Shown here: piece after piece, positions 11,476 to 24,620 of the stretch
How the letters are laid out: every line of letters starts with the position of its first letter
Position numbering within the stretch: position 1 is the stretch's first letter
NCBI RefSeq assembly: GCF_032854445.1
Contig: NC_088300.1
Coordinates: 46,245,682-46,309,681, forward strand
From: Liolophura sinensis
Lineage: Eukaryota > Mollusca > Polyplacophora > Chitonida > Chitonidae
Length of the DNA: 64,000 nucleotides
Direction of reading: 5' to 3'
Position numbers and translations under genes: made by a program
Notes under the pieces: model-generated
Told to the model about the DNA's origin: nothing
The model's input: the letters and a program-made list of their open reading frames with translations, nothing else
The model's database searches: none

Positions 11476-12918
11476 GTACGTCAATTCCACTGTGTCTTAC
11501 TTGGAAGAACCCCAAACATTTTTAGCACATTTGTACTGAAACCGGGCTGACGAGTAAAGTGGGCCTATCCCTGTACCTTGTGCGATGAAGTACCAAATTT
11601 ACCTTTTTTTTCAAGTCTTATATGGAGCCATGTACTGATCTTCACATATGAAATTAATGGAAATACCTCATCATTGGAATGTTGTGTGAGAGCAATATAC
11701 ATATTCAGTCACAGGGCCTGTGTATGGAGAATCCGTGTCTGAAAGAGTCTTAGGCTGACATACAATACCTTGTGGCGTATTAATTGGTGTTTTGACGGCT
11801 GTTCCGAACAAGCCACATATCCAGTTTAACATGCGCCAAGTACATGTACTTCACCCATGAAAAATGATCTAGATTGAGCAAATCAGGCTACGTGGGAAAC
11901 AGTCGTGTTTTATTCACATTACAACATCATGGTAACCGTATATATATGTGTATGTACATGCCTCCTGGCTGTACGTTATAAAATACTGTATTTGGGTCAT
12001 GTTATATATTAAAAACCATGAATGATCATCGTGGCAGATCAGTCTGTGCACGTGTGTATACATAACGAGGATGTAAATAGATAGCGGATCGTAAAGCCTA
12101 CACAAACGGATCCCTTGTCACTTCGAGGAAAATACGGCACATGCGCTGTGGCCTTCCCATGCAGCCCCTGGCGTGACAATCACATGACCAGGTTGTAATC
12201 CGCACGATGGCGTGGGCGGATACATAACCGTGGCGGCAATGGTGGGTTTCCGGGAAGCACATGAGGTAAATCCCGCCGTGCTCAGATTATAGCTGAAGTA
12301 AGCACCATAATCGGATAAGTGAATAGGACAGAAACAGTGGGGTATTTGTAGTAATTAACTGGATTTAATTACTACACGCTGAATACAACGCCCTGCTAAA
12401 TATACTGCATGTGTTTAAAAGGAAAGATTTTCCTCTCTTAGGTCTAAATCCTATGCGGTTTAATTAATAGTAAGGTTGTTAAATGTAGTTGTTCATCCGT
12501 TCGTAGTGCTACTGTCGCAGGTTCCGAGCCTTTTCTGGCATAAGCAATAATTTGAAGTACAATTTTAGAATTAGTTTAGGGCCACTGAAATTAAAGTTTT
12601 GACAATGTCATAAATGATTTCTGTGGACAGAAAGTTTCAAAATCCCAGCTTCTAGTGCCAAAACTAATAATGAGACTTTAAACTTTGACTTGTGTCGGAA
12701 ACGGCCCTGTGGAATCGGGCACACCACACCAAGTCAACCTAACAGTCAAAGCCACTAACATTACAGGCGATCAAGTTACTAGACGTTTTATCCCAACCTC
12801 AAAGCTATACATCTCTTTTCGGAGAAGCAGGAAAGTTAGCAACAAACCAATCGACAAAATCCACAATCAAACAACTGCGAAAAAAAATGTAAATTTATAT
12901 TTGGGTTTTACATGAATT

Positions 12919-13118
12919 TTTCAGACATATGACGACGAGAAGTCAATAGGTGTGTTTACATGAAGTCTTAAAGCGTCTTCTTGTGGCAGGGCTGACGCCA
13001 CTGAAGTATCATGCTGGTGACACCAGACATGACACCTCAGCTACACATTATACTGTCACTGTGTCAACTCGTCCTGTTTCCTTTCTCTAATTACTGAGCG
13101 CCATGCGAGGCAGCAGTA
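12919..13118 (-). repeat. SINE-3 copy
   Basis: It shares ATGACGACGAGAAGTCA, the TGTGTCAACTCGTCCTGTTT block and TGAGCGCCATGCGAGGCAGC with copies at 17003 and, in the other orientation, 41845 and 42214. The tail is related to that of SINE-2. Confidence 0.65.
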
Positions 13119-13550
13119 AGTATATTTTTAAAGTTTCTAGTATGACACCACACCAGGGTTTGACTTTGAAAATGATAAGCTGGCTACATAAATACTATGT
13201 ACACGTATACACCATATATATTCAGCAGCTGATGGGTGTTATGACGGCTAATTACATTTACAGTTGCCAAGTACATGTTATGGCGACAGATATACACACA
13301 TGCGTTTTCGGTTTTGGCTCTGTCAAACCGTGCCCCATGTTGTGTTGTGGGCGTTTGTGTCGCATGAAAATCGCAATATTGATATTTAAGGGAGCAAACG
13401 AAGCTTATACTTGTTTTGTTTTAACCATTCGTGTGTCTGTGTGTTTGTATTGATACATTAAACCTGTTAATTTAAAATCTGAGAGCGGTTGGTGTTTTAT
13501 TTGTTACTCCGATGACAAAACCATCTCCTCAAGTTTTATTCTGCACATTT

Positions 13551-13716
13551 TTTTTTATTTTATTTGACTGGTGTTTTACGCCGTACTGAAGAATATTTCT
13601 CTTACAGGACGGCGGCCAACTTCATGGTGGGAGGAAACCGGGCAGAACCCTTCAGGGAAACCTACGACCATATACACATCCCCCACCCTCCCACCATGAA
13701 GTTGGCCTCCGTATAG
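13551..13716 (-). repeat. SINE-1 fragment folded back on itself
   Basis: An antisense SINE-1 core (GGTGGGAGGAAACCGGGCAG) is followed by an inverted copy of part of itself. GGCCAACTTCATGGTGGGAG at 13614 is matched exactly in reverse complement at 13687-13707. This gives 21-base perfect arms around a loop of about 52 bases. Confidence 0.8.
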
Positions 13717-14270
13717 TAAAACTTAAGGAGATGTACTCACATTTTTTTTTTTTAGTTTCAGAACTAAATTCTCGATGTGGAACACATATAGTATGCAACT
13801 TGGTCTACATGCAAATGTGGACAAAGTTCAGTTGTTGAGTATAAAGTAGTGCGCTGAACATAATCAGAAGTCTAGTTATTAGACTTTGTGCATAATGTAT
13901 ATTGAAATGCCACAAGTACATTATAATGAACGACGGCAAGGTATTTAGGTGATGTGGTATTTATCCGGTATAGTTACCAAGGTGTGGGATCGTGCATGTT
14001 GTCAGGACATAGATGCCATGAGGTTCACCTTCGCCATCCCACAGCTAGCCACATTATTTTGTGTATATGTTTGACGGGAGGGAGGGAAGGGGTGAATGCA
14101 TGAGGGGAGCCACAACTGAATGGTTAAAGTGCTTTATTGTCTTTCAGTAGCTAGGTATTAAACTGTCTTTCAGAAGCTAGCTAATACCAGGTGTCCGCTG
14201 TACATTCCAGCCTGCAGACTAGAAAATTCTGAGCCTTCACAGCCTCCAGTATTCTAGGCTCCTTGGACCG

Positions 14271-14420
14271 TCGTATATTTATTTATTTGATGGTTGTTTC
14301 TACGCCAAACTCAAAACTTATTCACTTATATGATGGGGGTCAGCATAATATGGTCGGAGGAAACACGTGTAAACCACCGACCTTTCACAATTTACTGACA
14401 AACTGTCCCACATGTGACGT
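14271..14420 (-). repeat. Degraded SINE-1 copy
   Basis: A decayed antisense copy: TATTTATTTATTTGATGG, CAGCATAATATGGTCGGAGG and TTTACTGACAAACTGTCCCA match the family order, but many positions differ. Confidence 0.5.
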
Positions 14421-14867
14421 ATACACATACGCACTCCATGTCGATTGACGACAAATGGTAACCTGTGGAAGACCTGTGTATTAACCATTACATTGCGCAA
14501 ATGGCTACACTTTCCTCGTCGACCGCTGACTTTCACTAATTCCACACAATAATGCAGTGAGAGCGGGGTAAACTATACCTTGTTCAAGGCGGGTTTTGGG
14601 CCCATACCCGGTGTGTCCAAAACGGTTGAAAGGCAAACACTTTAAACCACCAGACCACGCCTCTTTCATTGTCAGATATATGTCAAACAGCCTTACATAC
14701 AGCATTAAATAGCAATCAGTTATATAAATTATAACGCTGTCATCATTTAGAGTATAAGATGTCGACCTTTAATTGGAAACTATTTTTTCCTCAGTGGCGA
14801 AGAAAATTAGCACACCCAAAACACAGAGAAGTAACAAGTGAGGGAAGCACCATTAAAGGATATATGA

Positions 14868-15115
14868 AAAAGTATTATAAAACTTTTTGTGGCATAACTT
14901 ATATTTCTTAACAGCCCGTCTGTTTTATGCATATTTTCCGTCAGCAATCGGAAATATTCGAACATGAGGTCATCGACGAACACGCTGGGAATGCGGGACC
15001 AGCTTAGCGCCCCCCCCCCCCCCCCCCTCCTAACAAAGTTGTCTGACAGCTATCATCCTTAACGTCACCAGAGCGGACTACTTAATTTCCGGACTGACCG
15101 CTAGGATGTTACGAA
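14868..15115 (-). repeat. Unclassified repeat R, copy 1, with a C run
   Basis: Read on the minus strand it matches 45160-45465: GGAAATTAAGTA, GTGACGTTAA, GACAGCTGTC-like sequence, AACTTTGTT before a G run, GTTCATCGATGACGTCATTT-like sequence and CATATATCCTTTAA occur in the same order. The C run at about 15011-15028 sits at the same place as the shorter G run of the other copy. No ORF and no class assigned. Confidence 0.6.
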
Positions 15116-15814
15116 ACCGGTAATATAATCCCATGTTTACGCTCCAAGCAGAAAGTTGAGAATCTTTTTTGTACTTTCCTATGTTAAGTTACATCATGTA
15201 CCTCGTATCAGGAGATGAAAACCAAGAGTTTTGTGTATACAGAATCGACGCCGATTGTCTGACAGTGGAGATAGGGTTTCCGACCTGAGTTGAACTCGCA
15301 GCCTTGGTCACGCTTGAATAAATGTGTCATACCTAAACTTCAGCTTAGGCAAGGCATGGCGTGGATTTGCCTATCTCTCACACCAGCCGATCAGAATCGA
15401 TTCTGTATCGTTTTACGATAACATAAAAGGGAATGTTACGGGAATTTGACCTTTCTGTCAGGCTTGTAACACATGTATCGAGTCAAAAGCCAACACCACA
15501 CTAGATCAAATGTATGCAGCGTTAAAAGCATCCCACATAAAGTTCAAAAAGCCTACCTTTATATTTTTGTGATACTGCATAACCGAGATGTCGCCGTTCA
15601 ACGTGAGCCAAATCTTGCACATTGAGAAAATCGAAACCGCTGCCCTGTTATCAGTTTTAACTAATAAGGCGTAATTTATTTCCATAACCTGAGAACGCAG
15701 TTGTTTGCGCTGACGTCACGAGAGCCGTGTTTTATTTATATAATTTATTGTCTTTGTTTTTAAGTCTTATGGGGAAGTTGAATGTATAGTCAGAGGCTGT
15801 ATACTGAATGACTT

Positions 15815-15910
15815 GATTCCCCCGACCTCTCCGATTTCCTCCCACCGTAATACTGGCCGTCGTCGAGTAAATGAAATATTCTTGAACATGGCGTAAAACA
15901 CCAGCGAAAC
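15815..15910 (+). repeat. SINE-1 copy, 5' truncated
   Basis: It has GATTTCCTCCCACCGTAATA, GAAATATTCTTGAACATGGC and GTAAAACACCAGCGAAAC. Confidence 0.75.
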
Positions 15911-17002
15911 TATTCTAGAGATACCTTAATCCAGATATTTCTTAAATACTTCTTGAACAGAATTATTTGTATTTAAATCTTTGAATTCCGTAATTCTTAT
16001 TTGAATGAATGAATGAATCAGCAGGTTTAACGTCACGTGGGATGTTTTTTTTTACAGTGCATGAGGATACATAGGGAGACAAGAATGAACACAGAAAAGT
16101 ATGGGCGTAAGAAAAGCTGTTTCTCTAAACCGAACTGAAGTATAGATGACGCAACTATATATTTAGCAACATGTAAAACCCTCGGTACTACATGATTTTC
16201 CTCAGGTTTTCGATTACAATTCGTCTAAAAATCAAAGAATCTACGTTGTGCAGACTTGTATTCCACCTAAATGTGAGTAACGCGACCTAGGAATACATGC
16301 CTGTTTTGGAGAATTGAAAGAAAGAAAAGAATACCTTAACAATATTTATGTGCACCTATTCTAATCGTAAAGAGTGTTAAATTTTGTTTTCAAAGTTTTG
16401 AGTTATAATATTAAAAAAAGGCAAATGTATCAAGGGTATGAAAAGGTGAAAGTCTATGGCATACATCATATTACATGGAGAAGGTGTGGGTTTTAATATC
16501 AGGTACATGCGGAAGCCCATAATTACACCGCACAAAGGCAACATAGCCGACGCCATTTATACCGACAATTAGAGTTAGGAATTTCTTTTCCAAGACATGG
16601 AAGGTGCGAGTTAGTAGATACACCGACGAACCTAATTATGTAGCATAAGCTTTGGGCTGTGACATAGACCGATGGCTGAACACAAAGACAAACTTTGTGA
16701 TATAACAACGGCGTGGGCAGAGACGATAAATATCCGGTTCGCTACACCCGGCCATTAGAGGAGTATTGCGGGTATAGAATCAACTTCAACTCTAATCATG
16801 TGCAAACGGAACATGTGGCCACGGCGCAGCCTGATTTTCTGATACGGCACCCTGAATCAAAGTTATTCAAATTTTGGGATTTTAAGAAGATTTTGTTAAG
16901 GTGCTTGGCACCTGTCTCATATAAAAAGCTTGTGGTAATTTTCTGCGGTACTAAACCTAGAAGATAGTTTTACAAGCAAGGCAATTGTCATATACGAGTA
17001 GG

Positions 17003-17200
17003 GAATGAATGCATGCTTTTGGGTTTAACGTCGTAACAGTTTTAGTCATGTGACGACGAAGAGTCAGGTGTGCGTACATATACTGTGTCCTCTTGTGGCA
17101 AGGCGAGTCACATTATACTGACACTGGGTCAACCAGTTCTATTTCCTTGCCCAGCCTCTCAGAGATGAGCGCCAAGCGAGGCAGCAACCAGTTTTTTAAA
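17003..17200 (-). repeat. SINE-3 copy
   Basis: It starts GAATGAATGCATGCTTTTGG then GTTTAACGTCGTAAC, continues with GACGACGAAGAGTCAGGTGT and ends GAGCGCCAAGCGAGGCAGCA. It is the best-preserved copy of this family in the window. Confidence 0.7.
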
Positions 17201-19230
17201 AAGTCTTTTGTACAACCCGATTCGAGTTTTATTTACTAGTAGAGAGGTGACTATGAATAGCCATTTCCGCAAACTGAAATACGGCTTCATGTTGTACATA
17301 TGGGCTATTGAAATAGTACAATAGCGGTTTCTTTCAGCTATGTCTGATCAAGGGATTTAAAGGTTATCTAATATAAAAATTTACAATCTCTATACATTCA
17401 AATCGAAGAGGTGACCCTAATGAAATGTTCGGTATAAAAGCAGAGGATATAGTTCAAGGGTGACCGTTCGACGTCATTCTGATACAGGTATATCCTTGCA
17501 TGGTTTTTAGAATGCCCGTTATCTACAACAGAGCATTTGAGTACGCAGCATGCACTGCACCGAGATTCATGATCTGACTTGTCCGTGCTGCAATATTAGA
17601 GTATAGAAATCACCTTCGGCACATATACCGTTACTGACGTCAGTTTAGAGTTCTTCATTAGGACTGACTTGAGTCATTGAACCCCGGCCTTGCTAAACCG
17701 CACAGAGCTGTAAACACTACAGTGTGCGGAACACAGAAAGTCTTCAAGTAATGGTCTACAAATATGGGAAACTTTTGAGGCCGCTGACTTAATATTTATA
17801 CTTAAACAACAAATATCTAAGTATACTTGTTATCGTCACTTGTTAAAGCACGGCTGCAGGTGTTTATACTTCACACCGACCTCCGCACCTATGTATAGTT
17901 TATGATAATCAGACAAAACTGTTTGAGTATTATGAATATCTTGCTCGAGAAAAAGAGTCAAAATAGAACTTGTCACTAGCTGGGTCAAGTTGAACCATGT
18001 CATAAATAAGAACATAATAAATGTGAACTCCTGTATAAGTATACATATTCCCTGCAACCTCTTTATATATACCCCCCTCCCCCCCACCCCCGCGTGAGAG
18101 TCCAAAATAGCTTTTTAGAATCGACGTACCATTACCATTGGCAGACGCTGATAGATAAACCATTAAAAATATATGGTGCATATGTATATATAAACTGCAA
18201 TAGCCTTCCTGGATGTGTAGTTGACACAGGAACAATGCAGCGACGGATATAACAGGTGCTGAAGACCTTCACATCAGACAGGCACGAAAGGTTAAATCTG
18301 GACGTGTGGTTTGCCGAAACGCCAGTGTACGAAGGCCATTCTTTGAAGGCGTGATCGAGGCTCAACACCTCAACTCATTCTGCTCCAACGAATTGGTGAT
18401 GAAGACAGAAAAGCTGTGTTGGAGGTGGACGAGTCCACTTTTGTCCAGGTTCTTTCTCCAGTGTTCCCACCAGCCACCGACTGTGGCTCTGGCGTTGTTT
18501 TCCTGCTTGAAACCCCCATGTTCTTGCAGATCAAGTTTCCAATCTGTTCGATCGATAGTGGCCAGGCTCTGACAGGCCGTGCAGGCATCAGCCGTGAATT
18601 ATGAAAGACTATGTGAGTGGGCGACTTCGATTTATTTTAATAGATGCCTTTTGTCGGAAGAAATGGATTATGAATCATCGCTAAGGCTATAATCTATGCA
18701 GTGCTTCACCACATAGAATAAACTATATATGGCATATCGAATTGTACGAGACACGAGTGGTTCTTTTGGCCAAAAAAAAAAAAACACATTGTAATTACCA
18801 CAGACATACTTGTACATTTTGTATCTCTAGAATGACAAAGGACAAAATGAGGAGAAGAATGCCATAATAATAACAGGAATTTTTTCAGTTATAGACAAAG
18901 AGTTCATTTTGTGCTAAAACCATTGGAACTGTCTTTCTAAAAAGACGTGGGTGGTTCGGGTGACGATTGACCCATTGATCCTATATAAAGTGTATAAAGA
19001 ACAGTTAGATAAAGGAAAAGCAGCCTTCGCAAGGCAAGACCAATTAGCACTTATTATCGACTTACAAAAAGAAACATGCAAAATCAATGAGCCTGGATTG
19101 AAGGGGGAAAAAACACGAAGACTATTAGTCCACTAGGGGAAAGATAACATGGACACTAGGGGAATGATAACATGGACACAAAATTGACGACAGTTGTGGA
19201 CGCATATCGGAAATAACGGCTAGTAATTGT

Positions 19231-19357
19231 CCCGAAGGTTTGTGAGCAACCTGCGGATGGTCATGGGTATCCTCTGCCAGGTTTCCTCCCACCATAATGC
19301 GTATAAGGGAAATGTTCTTGAGTACGGCGTAAAACGCCAATGAAATAAATAAATGAA
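19231..19357 (+). repeat. SINE-1 copy, 5' truncated
   Basis: It runs from TTTGTGAGCAACCTGCGGAT through GGTTTCCTCCCACCATAATG to GAGTACGGCGTAAAACGCCA and AAATAAATAAATG. A few bases of the CCGCCGTCG block are deleted. Confidence 0.8.
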
Positions 19358-19574
19358 TATGAAACAGTGATTTAAGCACAAGCGTTCTAGTTCAAAATAC
19401 TATTTTCAGATTCCCAACAAAACGTATTCCATAGGCGAGACAGATGTTATGAAACTGAAAAGTCATGAAACGATGATTTTTTGTTAACACAAACCGTTCC
19501 TGCATGCACAAAATATTGTCCACGTTCAGAATGTACAAAATAACGATGGTGACGATGATAGCTGTCAAAACATC

Positions 19575-19720
19575 TGTGTAGGGTATAGGGGAAGCTCGCC
19601 CGAATGGAGGCATGAAGCTGGTCCTCCGTTCCCAGTGAGTTCATCGCTGAAGTCATTTCCGGAAAAATCCCAACCAATGACGAAAAGCATGCAAAGAATT
19701 GAGTTTTTTAAACGTATAAA
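19575..19720 (+). repeat. Unclassified repeat R, partial copy
   Basis: GAAGCTGGTCCTCCGTTCCC, GAGTTCATCGCTGAAGTCAT and TTCCGGAAAAAT match the middle of repeat R at 45240-45300. The flanks have diverged. Confidence 0.45.
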
Positions 19721-19980
19721 ATATGCTTATATAGTCAATTTTTCTTTTCATTTTTTTCCCCGGCGATATCTTTCTTAACATTATCTTCGTTTCATAGCAC
19801 CTTTCCTTCTATCCTTAACGTTGGCTCAAGAATTGTTGACCTTCATTTCCGAAGGAGGCCAGCTTTGTGAGTAAAGGAAACCGGATTGGACGGAGTACCC
19901 CCTGACTTTAAGTCGTAGCCTCATCAGCAAGCATGCAACACTTTAAGACAAGGAAACTCTAATCTGATCATAGGGTTCGG

Positions 19981-19998
19981 GTGGGGGGGGGGGGGGGG
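19981..19998. repeat. Poly-G run
   Basis: About 17 G after GGGTTCGGGT. Similar G or C runs occur at 15011, 46042, 56011 and 59838. Confidence 0.9.
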
Positions 19999-21061
19999 TC
20001 CACGACCCACAGGTGAGTGCGTGTGCGTGTGCCGTGTACATATGGTGTGTGGGTGGTTGTGCCCACCCGTCATGATCAAGGGTTATGGTAAAATAGAAGT
20101 GCTGTTAAACAAGTATATACTATGTACAGCAAAACATTACTGACAGGCAATATGTCACTCCCACGTTCCATGTGTAGGCTTATCAACGGTCTCTGTCGTT
20201 CCCAGAAGTACACAATTTACCCAGGTTATCACTCTGACTTTTTCATCTAAATATACCATTGTTCTATTTCTATTTTTCTATTTTAGCAATTCCAGTATAT
20301 ATATTTAGTATGATGCATTTTGTAGGGTATATATGCAGCTATATTTTCTTATTTCTATACCCGCTGTTGTGTATTAGTGAAAAAGTCATATGTCCACACC
20401 ACGATTGTGCTTTTCATGCGCGAAGTGTCTACCTCTTCTCACTGGGAGCATGTGTTTCGTTCTCAAACTTTGCACTTCGTCCACAGAGAACAAATAATGC
20501 TTTGTAGCGGGTTATGGGGAGAAACTCGTGAAAGTTCACGAGTAAGTGCAAAGGTGAGCTTTATTTGACTTAGAATACACAAATATTTATACCTTCTGCT
20601 TGTCGTTAATTAGTTCTCACCTTCTGTTCTCTGATGCGTTTATTTGTTTCAAACTGCAACTGTTCGTGAACCTCTGTTGCGCACATCCGCCCGCCTCCGC
20701 CCCACCCACCAAAAAACTTCATCATATCATAACGACTTGGGGTCGTGTTTTTCCAATGTAAAACAAGTTTATGCCATTATATATACGTGGATATCCCATC
20801 CAAGCTGAATGTTATCATTTCGATGTAGTTACTCAACATGTCCACAGGAAAAGACACAAGGGAAGTAGTTTGCACCTGGACTCGACGCACATCTACAAAG
20901 TGTTACTAGTATTTTCCCCGCACACGGTCAGCAGCTGACTATATTGCGGCATTAACTCAATTAGCGGGTGTCAGGATCCCTTAACCAATAAACCTCACCG
21001 ACGACAATATACTGTGAATAATTCTGTATACATCTAATAAACCAATAAATATATAAATGAA

Positions 21062-21408
21062 GAGTGAGTGAGTGCTTGCATGGGGCTTAACGTCGTACTT
21101 AACATTTTTTCAGTCATATGACAACAAAGGAATCCTTAGAGTGCATGTAATGTGCCTCCTTGTTGCAGGATGGATTTCCACGGCTCTTTTATCTAGTGGT
21201 GCTTCACTGAGACGCCTTACCGAAGGCAAACAAGTCGTCCCGGATGAGCGGGTCAACCAGTTGTTGCACTATCCCTTTCATGCTAAAAGCCAAACGAGGT
21301 AGTTCCAACTTCCTCTTTTAAGGTCTTAGGTGTGACTCAACCTAGGATTGACCCTGGATCTACCGCTCCCGAAGCGGACGCTCTACCAACTGCGCTATCG
21401 GGGCGGGA
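21062..21408 (-). repeat. SINE-2, near full length, tRNA-Pro-like head
   Basis: On the minus strand it begins with a tRNA-like head: GCCCCGATAGCGCAGTTGGT (A box), then an anticodon arm with loop TTCGGGA (CGG, Pro), then a B-box-like GGGTCAATCC. It runs about 345 bases to a CACTCACTCA tail. Known: Pol III SINEs are built this way and are moved by partner LINEs. It is not called as a tRNA gene because no 3' acceptor strand pairs with the head. Confidence 0.85.
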
Positions 21409-21984
21409 ATAAGTGAAGAAATATGAGTTATGTTTAAAGCATTAATTTCTGGGCCTATTTTTGCAGTTAGCAATTAACCTTTGAGTGATTATGACTTCTT
21501 TAGTACAGGCTTTTATTTATTTATTTACTTATTTATTTATTTATATTGATTAACATATTGTTTATTCATTTATTATTTATATTGTTTAATGTCATATTCA
21601 TGTACACAAATGATGCCGGTCATGCAGTTTTATTGGTGTAGGAAACCAGAGAGGGCCGGGAAAACCTATGACAGTTACTGACGAAACTTTTCCACGTGTT
21701 ACATATACAGATTTACACACCATATTAATTTGATGTAAGACAAATGCGTCGTCAACCGCTAATTGTCACCAAGGCCACATGAACAGAGTGAGCAGGCATT
21801 ACACATACTCCTTGCCAAAGATCGGCAATGAACCACACCTGGCACAACCAATCGATTTAACAGACAAGCACGTTAACCACCCAGTTAGGACCACCTCCCT
21901 ACAGGCCTTCATACAATGTCATTTTTATTTTGATAAGAGCACAAGCAGTTAATTTTTACTTCATCTTTCAAGAGCTGACGTTTA

Positions 21985-22110
21985 CATTTATTTATTTATT
22001 TGATTGGTATTTTACGCCGTACTCAAGGATTATTTTACTTATACGACGGCGGGTAGCATTATGGTGGGAGAAAACCGGGCAGATCCCACGAAAATCCGCA
22101 GGTTGCTGAA
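21985..22110 (-). repeat. SINE-1 copy, head missing
   Basis: It has TTTATTTATTTGATTGGTAT, TTTTACGCCGTACTCAAGGA, CATTATGGTGGGAGAAAACC and CCGCAGGTTGCTGA. A TGAATGAATGAA motif follows directly. Confidence 0.8.
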
Positions 22111-23884
22111 TGAATGAATATTTATGGAGGCAAAAATACAACACTTAAGACGTTCAGTTTAACCGGAGTAAAAAGAGAATCAAAAAGCTTACCAATAAGT
22201 TGGTTAACTACATCACTCTGAACGCCCATATCACATTCTTATTTGCACAAAATGTGAGTTATACGAAATAGTTTATATTATATTATATAAATGTCGATGA
22301 TGCATTACATGTATTAGGCAGCTTGAAATCGTTTACTGGGAAATGCAATAAGAACATTTTGGATAATCCACTAATTCATTAGACTGAAATGATTGCTGAT
22401 TATAACGTCGGAGGCAAAAATATTTGACTTATACCACGACTATCAGTTTCATGGGCGGAGGAGCCAACCAGCTTTGAAAAGTATATAATCAACACACTTT
22501 TCCCACACACGACCCATTTAATGTTACTTGGTATTGGTATTGTTATGCCACATGCAGAGGTTCTCGAGAGGAGTGTAGTCAGGAAAGTGTCCAAAAACTC
22601 GAGGCTGGCATCGAGCCGGCATCTTGTATTTCAGAGCTATTGACGATTCCCAAAGGAATTGTGTTTTTCGGTCTTGTCATAAACAGGATTTCCTTGTATA
22701 TGGATATTTAATGTCATTTACTGTCTCATATACTTCATAAAGAATTTATTTTTCTGATACTTGTATATATAGGTAATTATTTATTGACAATCTCCAACAG
22801 ATGTCAGCCGTGCGCAAACACGTGTTCGCTCTCCAAGCATCAAGAACCAGGCTGTATAATGTAGACAGCTGGACAGCACGATAGAGCATGCGCGGTGGTT
22901 CATTTCTAGCGTTACATCGGATATGTGTCATGCACGGTACCTGTATATGCCTATAACTATTGGCTGTACATAATGTATATATTTACATTTTGAACAGCGC
23001 ATGTTGTGGTAGAAATCATCATATCCAAAGATAAGCAGAGATGCTATCGTGCAAAATTCACACAGCTGTCAAATTTTTGAAAGGTTTGAAAACCTTGTGT
23101 TTGCTTAAGTTGTATTCATGAATTGAGGATGAGCCACGCCCACAGCTGTTGAGTGATCCTTATATGGACATGTTTACAACATTACTTTACCACGTGGCAA
23201 TGGGGCTTAGGTCATGCATACAAACACACGATGTTCTTACCCAATCTCAAGTTTCCGCGTCGTCTAGTCTACTTGTCCTCATATAGATATATAATTTCAA
23301 CACATGGCACGTCTTGATTTCAATATGTTGGAAATATTATATCCAAACTGCCGTCAGTTGATAGCGTTAACTTCTGGAATATGATTCCACACACATGTAA
23401 TACTGTATACGCTGACTGACCTATACAGTGAATTCTTAAACATCTGAATTTAAATTAAAAGAAGTCCGTCTATAGCATAGCACACCGTTACATCGTAGGG
23501 TACTGTAGAAAATGCCGTTAGAAGCTCCTCGACAGACACCTGTACCATTCTGAATTTGTTCAGCTGAGGTAATCAAGCTGTATACTGAAAAGTTTAGAAT
23601 AGATATACAGGTACATGTGCTATCTGAAACTCATCATGACAATTACTAAGAAGTCACAGTTGCATCAATCAGTGGTCAGTAATCAATTAAGGGCTGTAAT
23701 GAATTTGCGACAGAAATCGTGAATAAGTAGCCGCCATGCATCTGTCTATGCATCTGTATAGACCACCACTGTAATCCAGGTGACTACATTTTAACTGTAC
23801 GCAGTCTGCTGGCGTTGCAGTCTGGTAGGTGTGACAGAAGTACCACGTATATTTATTGAGTTCTACGAAGTTGTATAATGATCT

Positions 23885-24059
23885 TTATTTATTTATTTAT
23901 TTAATTGGTGTTTTACGTCGTACTCAAGAATATTTCACCCATGCAAACGGCGGCGGCCAGCATTATGGTGGGAGGCCCGGAAGAAACCAACGTCCGTCCG
24001 CAGGTTGCTGATAGACCTTCTCACGTATGGTCGGAGAGGAAGCCAGCTTGAGCTGAACT
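23885..24059 (-). repeat. SINE-1 copy, tRNA head missing
   Basis: It has TTATTTAATTGGTGTTTTAC, GTCGTACTCAAGAATATTTC, GGCCAGCATTATGGTGGGAG and CGGAGAGGAAGCCAGCTTGA, then stops before the tRNA-like part. Confidence 0.85.
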
Positions 24060-24544
24060 ATACCAAAGTACTAGTTTTTGAGACATAAAATGACAAACAC
24101 ATAAAGAATACATACGAAGGAGAATGGTCAAGATCGTATACAGAACATCAGTCTACAAACAGGCGGGCATAAATATCTCCACACGATTTGCCACGCTTTG
24201 CCACGACCCTGAACTTTTTAAAAGTGAAAGGTCGAACAGAGCATGTTTCTCACAATATGACCATATCCTATAAATAGCACTTATTCGAGGCAAAATTAAG
24301 GTGTTAAATAAAAAGTTTGTTCTTCAAGATTTATACAGACCATAAAAAGTCACCCGCAACAAGGTGTAAGACAGAAAAAGAATTATTCAGGCAAGCTCTT
24401 ATTTCGATATATTGTGAAATTGTCTTCAAATGAATCCGCCTCGAAAAGCACTGCTCTACATATTATGGGATCGATAAAACCGGTTGTGCAATACTGGTAT
24501 AATTCATTTGTCAGATCCTTCTGGCCTACGTGCTTGGGTTTGGG

Positions 24545-24545
<1 letters not shown>

Positions 24546-24617
<72 letters not shown>
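24546..24617. repeat. (TA)n microsatellite
   Basis: About 72 bases of TA alternation. Confidence 0.95.

Positions 24618-24620
<3 letters not shown>

Noticed and set aside
12685-12915. Open frame starting VGNGPVESGTPHQVNLTV, reminiscent of an Ig or filamin-like repeat
   Set aside because: No ATG, an in-frame stop just upstream, and no AG acceptor between that stop and the frame. The similarity is only an impression.
18370-18604. GC-richer block open in several frames
   Set aside because: Frames on both strands are open but none shows a known domain; no splice sites of consistent phase were found.
21343-21408. tRNA-Pro gene
   Set aside because: It is the head of a SINE-2 copy; no matching acceptor strand, and the same sequence recurs in other copies with SINE bodies.
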